The notes beneath the pieces are model-generated. The model searched no databases and was not told the origin of the DNA. It was given only the letters and a program-made list of their open reading frames with translations. Shown piece by piece: positions 1 through 12,500 of a DNA stretch of 64,000 bases (its first letter is position 1; every line of letters starts with the position of its first letter). This stretch comes from Rubrivivax rivuli (lineage in GTDB: Bacteria; Pseudomonadota; Gammaproteobacteria; Burkholderiales; Burkholderiaceae_C), in contig NZ_SACR01000006.1 of assembly GCF_004016505.1 (NCBI RefSeq), positions 248,001-312,000 on the forward strand, read 5' to 3'. The position numbers and the translations under genes were made by a program.

Positions 1-1
1 G

Positions 2-127
2 CACGGCCACGGCCTGGAACGCGCGGCCTGGGCAGGCGGCGGCATTGCCGCGCTGGGCCTGCTCGGCAGCCTGGCCTGGTGGCGCTGGCGCCGCCACACG
101 GCCGCCCAGCCGAAGGGGGCCCTGTGA
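2..127 (+). CDS. C-terminal tail of a membrane protein (5' part outside window)
   Basis: Only the last 41 residues are present. They begin HGHG, continue with a Gly/Ala/Leu-rich membrane segment (AAWAGGGIAALGLLGSLAW) and end in a basic tail (WRWRRH...PKGAL). The stop TGA overlaps the ATG of the next gene by one base (TGATG), so the gene very probably belongs to the same efflux operon and is translationally coupled to the adaptor gene. The short piece does not allow a family assignment; the His-rich start and the single terminal membrane helix would fit a metal-related membrane protein, but this is inference. Confidence 0.6.
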   Translation, partial: HGHGLERAAWAGGGIAALGLLGSLAWWRWRRHTAAQPKGAL

Positions 128-1257
128 TGAAGCAGCGCCTGCACCTCCTCTTGGCCACCGCGGCCCTGCTCGGCGTCTCCTGGGCCTGGGCCGGCCCCGG
201 CGCGCACGGCCCCAACGGCGAGCACCTCGACGCACCGGGCCCGGCCGTCAACGCCTCGGGCCTGGCGCGCCTGCCCGACGGCAGCGTCAACGTGCCCAAG
301 CTGGCCCAGCGGCGCATGGCCATCCGCACGGTGCTGGCGCCCTTGGCCGAGGCCGCGGCCACCGTCGAGCTGCCCGGCCGGGTGGTCATGGACCCGAACG
401 CCAGCGGCCGTGTGCAGGCCGCGCACGGCGGCCGCATCGAGCCGGGCCCGCAAGGGCTGCCGGTGGCCGGCCAGGCGGTGCGGCGCGGTGACGTGCTGGC
501 CTACGTGCGCCACCACGCCGAGCCCTACGCCTTGGGCACCCAGCAGGCCCAGCTGGCCGAGCTGCGCGCCCAGCGCCAGCTGGCCGAGCAGCGTGTGCAG
601 CGCCTCGAAGGCCTGCAAGGCACGGTGCCCCGCAAGGACATCGAGGCCGCGCGCAACGAAGCCGCGAGCCTGGCTGAACGCGAGCGCAGCATCGGGGCCA
701 GCCTCGTGGCGCGTGAGGCATTGACGGCCCCCGTCAGCGGCGTCATCGCGCGGGCCGACATCGTGATGGGCCAGGTCGTGGAGCCCCGCGACGTGCTCTT
801 CGAGGTGGTCGACCCCGCACGCATGCTGGTGGAGGCCACCACGGCCGACGCGACGCTGGCCGCGCGCGTGGCCGGCGCTACGCTGCAAGGCCTGCCCGAC
901 GTGCAGCTGCGCCTGGTCGGCGCCGCGCGCGCGCTGCGCGACGGCGTGCTGCCGCTGAGCTTCGCGGTGTCCAGCGCCAAGCCCGGCGCAGGCCTGCCTG
1001 TGGCCATCGGCCAGCCGGTGACGGTGGTTGCACAGACGCGCGAGCGCATCCAGGGCGTGGTGCTCCCGGCGCAGGCCGTGGTGCGCAACCCGTCCAACGA
1101 GCCCATCGTCTGGATCAAGTCCGGCGCCGAGCGCTTCATCCCGCAGCCGGTGCAGTTCCGCCCGCTGGACGCGCGCACGGTGGTGGTCACCCAGGGCCTC
1201 GGCGCGGACAACCGCGTCGTGGTGCAGGGCGCGCCGCTGATCGCGCAGATCCGCTGA
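127..1257 (+). CDS. RND efflux periplasmic adaptor, HlyD/CzcB-like
   Basis: 376 residues. Periplasmic membrane-fusion protein that bridges an inner-membrane RND pump and an outer-membrane channel. A signal peptide (MKQRLHLLLATAALLGVSWAWA) is followed by a lipoyl half (near residue 100, AAHGGRIEPGPQG), a Gln/Ala/Arg-rich coiled-coil hairpin (about 140-195, with LAELRAQRQLAEQRVQRLEG), the second lipoyl half (LTAPVSGVIARADIVMGQVV) and beta-barrel and membrane-proximal domains. The ATG at 127 is chosen over upstream in-frame starts because it overlaps the preceding stop and opens directly onto the signal peptide. The pump gene follows after 15 bp. Specificity is inferred to be a metal cation because of the partner pump; the substrate itself cannot be read from this protein. 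Confidence 0.88.
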   Translation: MKQRLHLLLATAALLGVSWAWAGPGAHGPNGEHLDAPGPAVNASGLARLPDGSVNVPKLAQRRMAIRTVLAPLAEAAATVELPGRVVMDPNASGRVQAAHGGRIEPGPQGLPVAGQAVRRGDVLAYVRHHAEPYALGTQQAQLAELRAQRQLAEQRVQRLEGLQGTVPRKDIEAARNEAASLAERERSIGASLVAREALTAPVSGVIARADIVMGQVVEPRDVLFEVVDPARMLVEATTADATLAARVAGATLQGLPDVQLRLVGAARALRDGVLPLSFAVSSAKPGAGLPVAIGQPVTVVAQTRERIQGVVLPAQAVVRNPSNEPIVWIKSGAERFIPQPVQFRPLDARTVVVTQGLGADNRVVVQGAPLIAQIR

Positions 1258-1272
1258 ACCGGAGCGCCCCAC

Positions 1273-4431
<3,159 letters not shown>

Positions 4432-4496
4432 GTTGAAATCAGGCCCGGCGGCGCCGCCTGTTCGAGTGCGCCGCGCCCCCTGGAGAAACGGAATTG

Positions 4497-4871
4497 ATGA
4501 TGAACAAGCGGTTGACCTGTGTGGTGCTGGCGCTGTCGGCGCTGTCGTTCAATGCGGCCTGGGCCCACGGCGAAGCCAAGGCCCGGCATGGCGGGGTGGT
4601 GGCCAAGGCCAACGACCTGAACTTCGAACTGGTGGGCACGCCCGCCGGCGCTGCGATCTACATCGATGACCATGGCAAGCCCCTGGCGCCCACCGGCATG
4701 ACCGGCAAGCTGACCGTGCTCAAGGGCACCGAGAAATCGGAGGCCGAACTGGTGGTGGCCGGCGACAGGCTGGAAGCCAAGGGCGTGAAGCTGCCGCCTG
4801 GCGCCAAGGCCGTGGCCGCCTTGACGACACCGGCCAAGAAGGCCCTGACGGTGCGCTTCACCATCAAGTGA
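4497..4871 (+). CDS. small periplasmic protein of the metal efflux operon
   Basis: About 124 residues. A signal peptide (MMNKRLTCVVLALSALSFNAAWA) precedes a mature part that begins HGEAKARHGG, a His-containing N terminus, and then a small beta-rich domain (LNFELVGTPAGAAIYIDDHGKPL, TGMTGKLTVLKGTEKSEAEL). Proteins of this size and pattern are common beside CzcA-like pumps in Burkholderiales and are generally uncharacterised; a metal-binding or accessory role is inference. TTG 4494, ATG 4497 and ATG 4500 are adjacent possible starts; GGAG at 4482-4485 fits any of them. The 3' end overlaps the convergent chemotaxis gene by 8 bp. Confidence 0.75.
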   Translation: MMNKRLTCVVLALSALSFNAAWAHGEAKARHGGVVAKANDLNFELVGTPAGAAIYIDDHGKPLAPTGMTGKLTVLKGTEKSEAELVVAGDRLEAKGVKLPPGAKAVAALTTPAKKALTVRFTIK

Positions 4872-6444
4872 GCGAATGGGCGCCGCCCGGCGCCAGAGCG
4901 TGCCGGTCTTGGGCCAGCTTGAAGACGCTGACCACCTCCACCAGCTTGCTCGCCTGGCTGTTCAGGCTTTCGGCGGCGGCGGCGCTTTGTTCCACCAGCG
5001 CAGCGTTCTGCTGGGTGCTTCGGTCCATCTGCCCGACAGCCTGACCCACCTGCGCCACACCGCTGCTCTGCGCCTGCGAGGCCGCGCTGATCTCGCCCAC
5101 GAGGTCGGTCACTCGGCGTATCGAGCTCACCACCTCCCCCATGGTCCGGCCCGCCTGGTCGACCAGTGCCATGCCCTGTTCCACGCGTTCGGCGCTGGCG
5201 CCGATCAGGCTCTTGATCTCCTTGGCCGCCGCTGCGCTGCGCTGGGCCAGGCTGCGCACCTCGCTGGCCACCACCGCGAAGCCGCGCCCCTGCTCGCCAG
5301 CGCGCGCAGATTCCACAGACGCGTTCAGCGCGAGGATGTTGGTCTGGAAGGCGATGCCATCGATGGTGCCGATGATGTCGGCGATCTTGCGTGAGCGTTC
5401 GCTGATGTCCCGCATGGTCTCGACCACCTGGCCCACGACCTCGCCGCCCCGCACCGCCACGCACGAAGCGGACTGCGCCAGCTGGTTGGCCCGTTGTGCA
5501 TGGTCGGCGTTCCTGCGCACCGTCGTGTCCAGTTCCTCCATCGTCGCGGCGGTCTGCTGCAGCGCGCCGGACTGTGCTTCGGTGCGCTGGCTCAGGTCGG
5601 CATTGCCCTGGGCAATCTGCGCACTGCCGCAGGCCACGCTCTGGGCGTTGCTGCGCACGTCGCTCACCACCCGCACCAAACCCTCCTGCATGGCCTTCAG
5701 CTGCGCCATCAGGCTGCTGCGGTCGCCGGCCTGGAGGTCGATGTGCACCGTCAGGTCACCCTGTGCCACCGCACGGGCCAGATCGGCAGCCGCTTCGGGT
5801 TCGCCACCCAGCCGGCTTGTGATCGTTCGGCTGAAGCCCACCGCGCCCAGCAGGGTCGCCACACCCACCACCCCCATCAGCGTCAAGCTGATGACGGTGG
5901 CACGCTGGCCGTCCGCGTGGGCCTGGGCCGCGGTGGCCGCGCCGGACGCAGCCAGCATCTCACCCACTTCGGCCAGCAGCTTGGCCGGCTCGCGGTCCAT
6001 GCCCCGCACCGCACCGTCGCCCGCCACGGGGTCGCGCTCTGCGGCCAGGAAGGCATCGAACGCACGGCGGTAGCCCTGGCCCATGCTGGCGTGAGCTGCG
6101 GTGAACTGCGCCAGGCGCTTGCGCGCGGGGCCTTCGGGCAAGGCCGCCAGCAGCGCCTTCGCAGCCTCGGTCACATCACGCTCGGACTGCACGAAGGCGC
6201 CCCAATGCCGGTCGAGGGCTTGGGGATCCTTGCCACGCAGGAGGACGTTCTTCCACTCCTGCACCTGGGTCTTGAACAAGGACTCGAGCCGCCGCGCGCT
6301 GAACGCACCCGCACTGGCGGCTCGAACCTCGGTGGCGTAGTGGGCGATGGACTGGTTCAGGCTGTAGACGCCGTAGAGCGAAGCGCCGAGTGCCAGCAGA
6401 AGCGCAAGGCCGAAGGCGAGCGGCAGCTTGAGGCTGAGTTTCAT
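4864..6444 (-). CDS. methyl-accepting chemotaxis protein
   Basis: 526 residues. Inner-membrane chemoreceptor signalling to CheA/CheW. TM1 (about 7-29) is followed by a four-helix-bundle-type periplasmic sensor (about 30-185), TM2 (about 187-208, VISLTLMGVVGVATLLGAVGF), a HAMP domain and a long cytoplasmic coiled coil. The signalling hairpin tip is clear: IAFQTNILALNASVESARAG followed by EQGRGFAVVASEVRSLAQRS. The family usually reads NAAVEAARAG; here both Ala positions are Ser. No C-terminal NWETF-type CheR-binding pentapeptide is seen (the end is GGAHSLT). The ligand is unknown. It stands alone, convergent with the efflux operon. Confidence 0.93.
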   Translation of the reverse strand: MKLSLKLPLAFGLALLLALGASLYGVYSLNQSIAHYATEVRAASAGAFSARRLESLFKTQVQEWKNVLLRGKDPQALDRHWGAFVQSERDVTEAAKALLAALPEGPARKRLAQFTAAHASMGQGYRRAFDAFLAAERDPVAGDGAVRGMDREPAKLLAEVGEMLAASGAATAAQAHADGQRATVISLTLMGVVGVATLLGAVGFSRTITSRLGGEPEAAADLARAVAQGDLTVHIDLQAGDRSSLMAQLKAMQEGLVRVVSDVRSNAQSVACGSAQIAQGNADLSQRTEAQSGALQQTAATMEELDTTVRRNADHAQRANQLAQSASCVAVRGGEVVGQVVETMRDISERSRKIADIIGTIDGIAFQTNILALNASVESARAGEQGRGFAVVASEVRSLAQRSAAAAKEIKSLIGASAERVEQGMALVDQAGRTMGEVVSSIRRVTDLVGEISAASQAQSSGVAQVGQAVGQMDRSTQQNAALVEQSAAAAESLNSQASKLVEVVSVFKLAQDRHALAPGGAHSLT

Positions 6445-6526
6445 GTTTTCTCTCTGGGGTGATTTGTGACTCCCTGGGTATCGGAAGGCCGAGCAGGCAG
6501 GGCAAGACTGCCCAGAAGGGCTGCCC

Positions 6527-6670
6527 TCAAGCGACCGACAAAGGCAGCGCCAGCACCGCAGCCGGTTCGTCAGGCTGGGCCTCCCGGTCCTGAATCAAGG
6601 CCAGCAGCCGTTCGACGGTGTGGCTCGGATGCGGCCGATCGAGCAGCACCAGGCGGCATCTGCAGCAACG
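6527..6670 (-). pseudogene. possible C-terminal gene remnant
   Basis: On the minus strand an open frame with good codon bias reads ...LVLLDRPHPSHTVERLLALI followed by QDREAQPDEPAAVLALPLSVA and a stop. It has the composition of real protein, but no plausible start or complete domain lies upstream before the NTF2-like gene begins at 6717. I do not recognise the family. It may be the tail of a decayed gene or a chance open frame in GC-rich DNA. Confidence 0.25.
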
Positions 6671-6716
6671 AGCGAGGGGCCGCACCCGGGGCCGGGCCCA
6701 TGCAGCCGCCAGCGCG

Positions 6717-7091
6717 CTATCGGTCCACCTGTGAAACGCTGCCAGCAACCAGCTTCCAGCCCGTGGTCGATCGATGCCAGAAGCGCAGGTAGCGGAAGTG
6801 CCCTTGAAAGCCCTGCCCCTTGAAGCTGCCAACGACAAAGGCCAGCGAGCTCACCGCAGCGGCCTGCGTACCGATGCGAAAGTGGCGCTCTTGCAGGTCG
6901 ATGGCGCTCATGCGTTGCTCGCCTGAACGGTAGAGACCGAGATCCGCCTCTTTGGAGAGCAAGCTGCCGGTGGGGCCGACGAAGAGCAGGTCCTCCTCGA
7001 TCAGCGCGTCCAGCTTCTCGACGTCGGCCGCCAGCATGGCGGCTCTGAGCATTTCTTCTGCGTGTTCCAGCTCGGACTGAACATCATTCAT
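6717..7091 (-). CDS. NTF2-like (SnoaL/DUF4440-type) protein
   Basis: 124 residues starting MNDVQSELEHAEEMLRAAML. The pattern is an N-terminal helix pair with ALIEEDLLFVGPTGSLLSK, then beta strands with VSSLAFVVGSFKGQG and the closing RFWHRSTTGWKLVAGSVSQ. This is the NTF2-like cone fold as in DUF4440 proteins, where the final strand usually ends WKLVAGHVS. Such proteins are small cytoplasmic enzymes or ligand binders; the activity here is unknown. The start at 7091 is preferred because the upstream extension is low-complexity and out of character for the family. No operon partner is evident. Confidence 0.72.
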   Translation of the reverse strand: MNDVQSELEHAEEMLRAAMLAADVEKLDALIEEDLLFVGPTGSLLSKEADLGLYRSGEQRMSAIDLQERHFRIGTQAAAVSSLAFVVGSFKGQGFQGHFRYLRFWHRSTTGWKLVAGSVSQVDR

Positions 7092-7433
7092 CGCGGGTTC
7101 GAGGGCTGGAAGCAGCCAGTGCACGGAGGTTGACAGACCATCCCGTGTTTTCGTCGAAGTGCCGCTTGAAGGCCACAGCGCCAAGGGGCAGGCGGGCGCA
7201 TCGATGCACCCCTGCAGGAGTGCCCTGCAAGGCCGGGCGATGGTGTCCAGCGCAAGCTGCCCAGCATTTCGGCCCATGCATCAGCGCAGGACGCCTCTGC
7301 GCGGCAGGGCTTGGCCTTCAAGGCCGCCCGGCAAGCCGGCGTGGTGCTGGCCGCTGACCTTGCGGTGGGCGCATGGGTGGCCCGAAGGTTTGCACGTCCG
7401 GGGCCCGCACCCACGCGCGGGGCCTGACGCGCC
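7092..7433. other. 342-bp stretch without a clear gene
   Basis: Between the NTF2-like and GNAT genes there is no complete gene. On the plus strand an open frame ending near 7427 reads QRKLPSISAHASAQDAS, then GLAFKAARQAGVVLAADLAV and GAWVARRFARPGPAPTRGA before a stop. It resembles a small-protein C terminus but lacks a credible start codon, so it is probably a remnant or chance. Promoter signals for the flanking minus-strand NTF2-like gene must lie here, but none is convincing. Confidence 0.3.
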
Positions 7434-8021
7434 TCAGGGGAGGGACGAATCGGGGTGGTCACGCGGCACCCGCTGCAGGTAGTCGGCGAGCAAACCGCCG
7501 TGCAGCGGCTTGACCATGACGCGCGCCTTGCGGGGCTGGCCGCTCGCATCGACGATGTCGCGCACGCGCACGGCCTGGTAGCCGCACCGCGCCCAGAAGC
7601 GTTCGGCGCGCCCGTTGCCTTCGATCACGGCCAGACGCAGCCAGTGCGCGCCGCCCTCGCGGGCCTTGGCTTCCAGCGCCTGGTGCAAGGCCAGGGCCGC
7701 ACCGGTGCCCCTGAGTTCCTGCGCGAGGAAGAACAAGGCCGTGTGCCAGACGCCGCGGGCCGGCAGGTCCGACACCAGGATCAGCGAGCCGCGCAAGGCC
7801 CCTGCGCGGTCGAACACGCCGGCGAACCAGCGGGTGCCGTAAGGCAGGTGCGCGGGCGGAAACTCTTCAAACTCCCGCTGCGCCTCGTCGGGCTCGGGGG
7901 GCCGGCCGTTGACCGTGACGAAGTAGTCCGGGTTCGCTTCAAACAGCGCCTGCAGGGCCGGCACGCCCTCGGCCTGAATGTCCCGAACGGCCAAGTCCGC
8001 GGTTTCGAAATGGAGCGGCAT
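7434..8021 (-). CDS. GNAT-family N-acetyltransferase
   Basis: 195 residues, start MPLHFETADLAVRDIQAEGV. Predicted cytoplasmic acetyl-CoA-dependent acyltransferase. Fold elements of the GNAT family are visible: the strand ARGVWHTALFFLAQELRGTG with the acetyl-CoA pyrophosphate loop (QELRGTGAALALHQAL, a variant of the Q/R-x-x-G-x-G/A motif), then WLRLAVIEGNGRAERFWARC with motif B (NxxAxxFW). The substrate is unknown. The ATG at 8021 was chosen because the upstream 20 codons show no family similarity and no ribosome-binding site. It lies just downstream of the multidrug efflux operon, on the same strand, 69 bp after the channel gene, but is probably functionally separate. Confidence 0.8.
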   Translation of the reverse strand: MPLHFETADLAVRDIQAEGVPALQALFEANPDYFVTVNGRPPEPDEAQREFEEFPPAHLPYGTRWFAGVFDRAGALRGSLILVSDLPARGVWHTALFFLAQELRGTGAALALHQALEAKAREGGAHWLRLAVIEGNGRAERFWARCGYQAVRVRDIVDASGQPRKARVMVKPLHGGLLADYLQRVPRDHPDSSLP

Positions 8022-8090
8022 CGGTCTGTGCAGTGTTGGTGCCAGATTGTCGACGCGGGCCACTGCGCCGGCACAGCACCCCAAGCCTGC

Positions 8091-9563
8091 TCAATTCGCC
8101 GCCTGCCCCGCCCGCCAGCCACCGCCCAAGGCGCGGTACACCGCCACCAGCGACGTGGCCGTGCCGACCTGCGCCTGCACCCACTGGTCTCGGTAGCCCA
8201 GCGCTTCGCGCTCGGCGTCGAGCACGGGCAGGAAATCGCTCACGCCGGCCTCGTAGCGCGCACGGGCCAGGCCGGCGGCCTCGTCGGCGCTGCGGGCGGC
8301 CGCTTCGAGCTGGGCGGCCCGCTCCGCGCTGCGCGTGTAGCTGCTGAAGGCACCTTCCGTTTCCTCCAGCGCCACAGCCACGGCCTGCTCGAAGCCGGCC
8401 AGGCTCTGCTGCGCGCGCGCTTCGCTGGCGCGGATGCGCGAGCGGATAGCGCCCAGGTCAAAGGGCGTCCAGCTCAAGCCCGCGCCGAGCGAGTAGCGGG
8501 CCGCTTCACCCCGGCCCAGGCTGGAGAGCGACGCCGCGTTGAGCCCCAGCAGCCCCGAGAGCGACAGGCGCGGGTAGAGCTCGCCCCGCGCCACGCCGAT
8601 GAGCGCGGTGGACGCGGCGAGCTGCCTTTCGGCTGCGATCACGTCCGGCCGCCGCTGCAGCCATTGTTCGGGCGTGCCCACGGGCAGCTTCGCGAGGTCG
8701 GTGACGGGCAGGGCGGGCAGCGCGGTCATGGGCGTGGCCGGCGACAGCTCGGCCAGCAGCGCGCGGGGCGCCTGCGCCGTGAGTGTGGCCAGGCGGAAGA
8801 CGGTGCGCTCGGCCGCGGTCTGCAGGGCCGGCAAGGCGGCCTCGGTGCTGGCCACCAGCGACTGCGCGCGCGCCAGGTCGAGCTGCGTGCCGCGACCGGC
8901 CTCCACGCGGGCCTGCGTGATGCGCAGCGACTCGCGCTGGTTGGCCAGGCTCACCACGGTGACCTGCAGGCGCAGTTGCAGGCCGCGCAGCTCCAGGTAG
9001 TTGCGCGCCACCTCGGCGGCCACCGAAGTCTGTGCCGCGTGCACCTGGGCCTGCCCGGCCGCCGAGAGGGCCGATGCGGCCTCGCTGCCCCGGCGCAGAC
9101 GGCCGAAGAGATCGAGCTCCCACTGCGCCAGGAAGCTGGCGTCGAAGGTGCTGCCCGTGCGCGTGCTGCGCGGGGTGCCGGGCTGCTGCGTGAGCGGCCG
9201 GATGGCCCGCGTGGCGCTGCTGTCCAGGCCCACGCCCGGCCGCAGCGCGGCCTCGGCCTCGTCTTGCCCGGCGCGCGCTTCCAGCAGGCGGCCTTGCGCC
9301 ACGCGGACGTCGCCGTTGGCGACGACGGCACGTTCGATCAGCGCGTTGAGCTTGGGGTCACCGAACCCGCGCCAAAACGTGGCGATGTCTTCCGCCGGCT
9401 GCCGCGCATCGAGCGCGGGGGTGCCGGCACCGACGAAGCCGCTGTCCAGCGCCAGCGCCGGGCGCTGGTAGTCGGGGCCCACGGTCGTGCAGCCGGCCAC
9501 CGCAGCGGCCGCCAGGGCCAGCAACGCTGCGCGCGGCAGGGCGTTGGACTTGCGCGCGCTCAT
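8091..9563 (-). CDS. outer-membrane channel of an RND efflux system (NodT/OprN family)
   Basis: 490 residues. TolC-like outer-membrane lipoprotein that forms the exit duct of the tripartite pump. The N terminus is a lipoprotein signal (ALLALAAAAVAGC, Cys25), followed by the NodT-family opening CTTVGPDYQRP. Two outer-membrane efflux repeats with long Ala/Gln/Arg helices follow (e.g. AERQLAASTALIGVARGELY, PRLSLSGLLG). The ATG overlaps the stop of the pump gene in an ATGA overlap, so the two are translationally coupled. It is the last gene of the three-gene efflux operon. Confidence 0.92.
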   Translation of the reverse strand: MSARKSNALPRAALLALAAAAVAGCTTVGPDYQRPALALDSGFVGAGTPALDARQPAEDIATFWRGFGDPKLNALIERAVVANGDVRVAQGRLLEARAGQDEAEAALRPGVGLDSSATRAIRPLTQQPGTPRSTRTGSTFDASFLAQWELDLFGRLRRGSEAASALSAAGQAQVHAAQTSVAAEVARNYLELRGLQLRLQVTVVSLANQRESLRITQARVEAGRGTQLDLARAQSLVASTEAALPALQTAAERTVFRLATLTAQAPRALLAELSPATPMTALPALPVTDLAKLPVGTPEQWLQRRPDVIAAERQLAASTALIGVARGELYPRLSLSGLLGLNAASLSSLGRGEAARYSLGAGLSWTPFDLGAIRSRIRASEARAQQSLAGFEQAVAVALEETEGAFSSYTRSAERAAQLEAAARSADEAAGLARARYEAGVSDFLPVLDAEREALGYRDQWVQAQVGTATSLVAVYRALGGGWRAGQAAN

Positions 9564-12500
9564 GGCCGGTCTCCCTGGGCCAGGGTGGGAGGTGCCTCGG
9601 GCGGCACGTCTGGCGGCGCCTGCAGGCGCGCCGCACGGCGGGCGCGCAGCAGCGCGTAGAACACGGGCGTGAGAAAGATGCCGAAGAGCGTGACGCCCAC
9701 CATGCCCGAGAACACGGCGATGCCCATCGCGCGCCGCATCTCGCTGCCCGCCCCGCTGCCCAGGATCAGCGGAATGACGCCGGCGCAGAACGCGATGCTC
9801 GTCATCAGGATGGGCCGCAGCCGCATGCGGCAGGCGTGGATGACGGCGTCCAGCATCTGCTCGCCCTGGTCTTCCAGTTCCTTGGCGAACTCGACGATGA
9901 GGATGGCGTTCTTGCAGGCCAGCCCCACCAGCACCACCAGCGCCACCTGCGTGAAGATGTTCAGGTCACCCGGCTGCATGAAGGGCGGGAAGCTCGACAC
10001 CCACACGCCGAAAAGCGCCGAGAGGATGCCCATCGGCACGATCAGCACGATGACCATGGGCAGGCTCCAGCTCTCGTACTGCGCCGCCAGCACCAGGATG
10101 ACCAGCAGCACGCTGATGGCCAGCACGGCCGCCAGCACCGGCACCTTCCAGGTGGTGCCGGGGATGGCGAAATCGCGTGTCAGGCGGTCCTGGTAGGTCA
10201 GCTCCGTCCACTCGTAGCTCATGCCGCGCGGCAACGTGCGCTGCAGCAGCGTTTCGATCTCGGCTTCGGCCTGGCTCGACGAGAAACCCAGGTTCGGCGC
10301 GCCGTTGATGTCGGCCGAGGGGTAGCCGTTGTAGCGCGTCACGCGCGTCGGCCCGAAGGTGGGCTGCACCGTCATCAGCGCGCCCAGCGGCACCATCTCG
10401 CCCGCCGCGTTGCGCGTTTTCAGGTTGGTGATGGCACTGGCGTCGGCGCGGAAGGGCGCATCGGCCTGCACCACCACCTGGTAGGTCTTGCCGAACTGGG
10501 TGAAGTCGTTGACGTAGAGCGAGCCCAGGTTCACCTGCATCGTGTCGTAGATGTCCGACAGGCGGATGCCCATCTGCTTGGCACGGGTGCGGTCGACGTT
10601 GGCGTAGAGCTGCGGCACGTTGATGTCGTAGCCCGAGAAGGGCGTGCCGATGCTCGACTTCGGGTTGCCGTACACCTGCCCCAGCGTGCCCCACACCGCG
10701 CCGAAGAGGGCCTGCTCGCCGAGGCCGGCGCGGTCTTGCACCTGCAGCTTGAAGCCGCCGGCATTGCCCAGCCCGTCCACCGCCGGCGGCGGCACGACGA
10801 ACATGCGCGCGCCCTCGATCTGCTGGATGGCCCCGTTCACGGCCCCCAGGATCGCCCCCTTGCTGAGATCGGGCGTGGTGCGCTTCTCGAAATCAGCCAG
10901 GCCGAAGAACACGATGCCTTCGTTCGGCGCCGCCGAGAACCCGGCGATGGACAGGCCCGGGAAGGCCACCGAATCCACGATGCCCGGCACCTTCAGCGCG
11001 ATGTCGCTCATCTGGCGGATCACGGCCTCGGTGCGGTCGATGGAGGCGCCGGCGGGCAGCTGCGCGATGCCGATCAGGTACTGCTTGTCAGGCGCCGGCA
11101 CGAAGCCGCCGGGAATGCGCATGAAGAGCAGCCCGGCCGCGCCCAGCAGCACCGCGTAGACGAGCAGCGAGACGCTCTTGCGCCGCACCACCCGCGTGAC
11201 GCCGTTGCCGTAGCCCTCGCTGGCGCGGTGGAAGAAGCGGTTGAAGACGCGGAAGAAGCCGCCGAGCACGGCATCGATGCCCCGCGTCAGCCGGTCTTTC
11301 GGCGCATCGTGCGGGCGCAGCAGGATGGCGCTGAGCGCCGGGCTGAGTGTCAGCGAGTTGAAGGCCGAGATGACGGTGCTGATGGCGATCGTCACCGCGA
11401 ACTGCTTGTAGAACTGCCCCGTGAGCCCGGGCACGAAAGCCAGCGGCACGAACACCGCGCACAGCACCAGCGCGATGGCGATGATGGGCCCGGAGACCTC
11501 GCGCATGGCCTTCACCGTCGCGTCGTGCGGGCTCAGCCCGGCCTCGATGTTGCGCTCGACGTTCTCCACCACCACGATGGCATCGTCGACCACGATGCCG
11601 ATGGCCAGCACCAGGCCGAAGAGCGTGAGCGTGTTGATCGAGTAGCCCAGCAGCAGCAGGAAGGCGAAGGTGCCCACGATGCTGACCGGCACCGCCAGCA
11701 GCGGGATGATCGAGGCGCGCCAGGTCTGCAGGAAGACGATCACCACCAGCACCACCAGCAGCACGGCTTCGATCAGCGTGACCACCACCTTCTCGATGCT
11801 GGTCTGCACGAAGCGCGTGGGGTCGTAGACGATGTCGTAGTCCATGCCCACCGGGAAGCCCGCCTTGAGCCGCTCCATGGCCTTGCGCACGTCGTTGCTC
11901 AGCGCCAGCGCGTTGCTGCCCGGGGCCTGGAAGATGGCGATGGCCGCAGCCTCCTTGTTGTTGAGCAGGCTGCGCAGCGCGTAGTTGCCGGCCGAGAGCT
12001 CGACGCGGCCGATGTCGCGGATGCGGATCAGGCCCCCCGTGGCCGGGTCGGCGCGCACGATGATGTCGGCGAACTCCTGCTCGGTGCTCAGGCGACCCTG
12101 CGTGTTCACCGCGAGCTGGAACTCGGTGCCCTTGGGCGCGGGCGGCGCGCCCACGGTGCCCGCGGCCACCTGCGCGTTCTGCTCGCGGATGGCGCCCACC
12201 ACCTCGGCGGTGGTGAGGTTGCGGGCAGCGAGCTTGGTCGGATCGAGCCACACCCGCATGGCGTAGTCGCCGGCGCCGAAGAGGATCACCGAACCCATGC
12301 CGGGGATGCGCAGCAGCTCGTCACGCACGTTGAGCTGGCCGTAGTTGCGCAGGTACAGCGCGTCGCGGCTGTTGTCGGGGCTGACCAGGTGCACCACCAG
12401 GGTCAGGTTCGGGCTGCTTTTCTCGGTGGTGACGCCGATCTGCCGCACGATCTCGGGCAGGCGCGGCAGCGCGCGGTTGATGCGGTTCTGCACCGCGGTT

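Noticed and set aside
7455..9659. Long open frame opposite the efflux channel gene
   Set aside because: Arg/Gly/His-rich shadow frame of a clear NodT gene; such frames are common in 70% GC DNA and lack family motifs.
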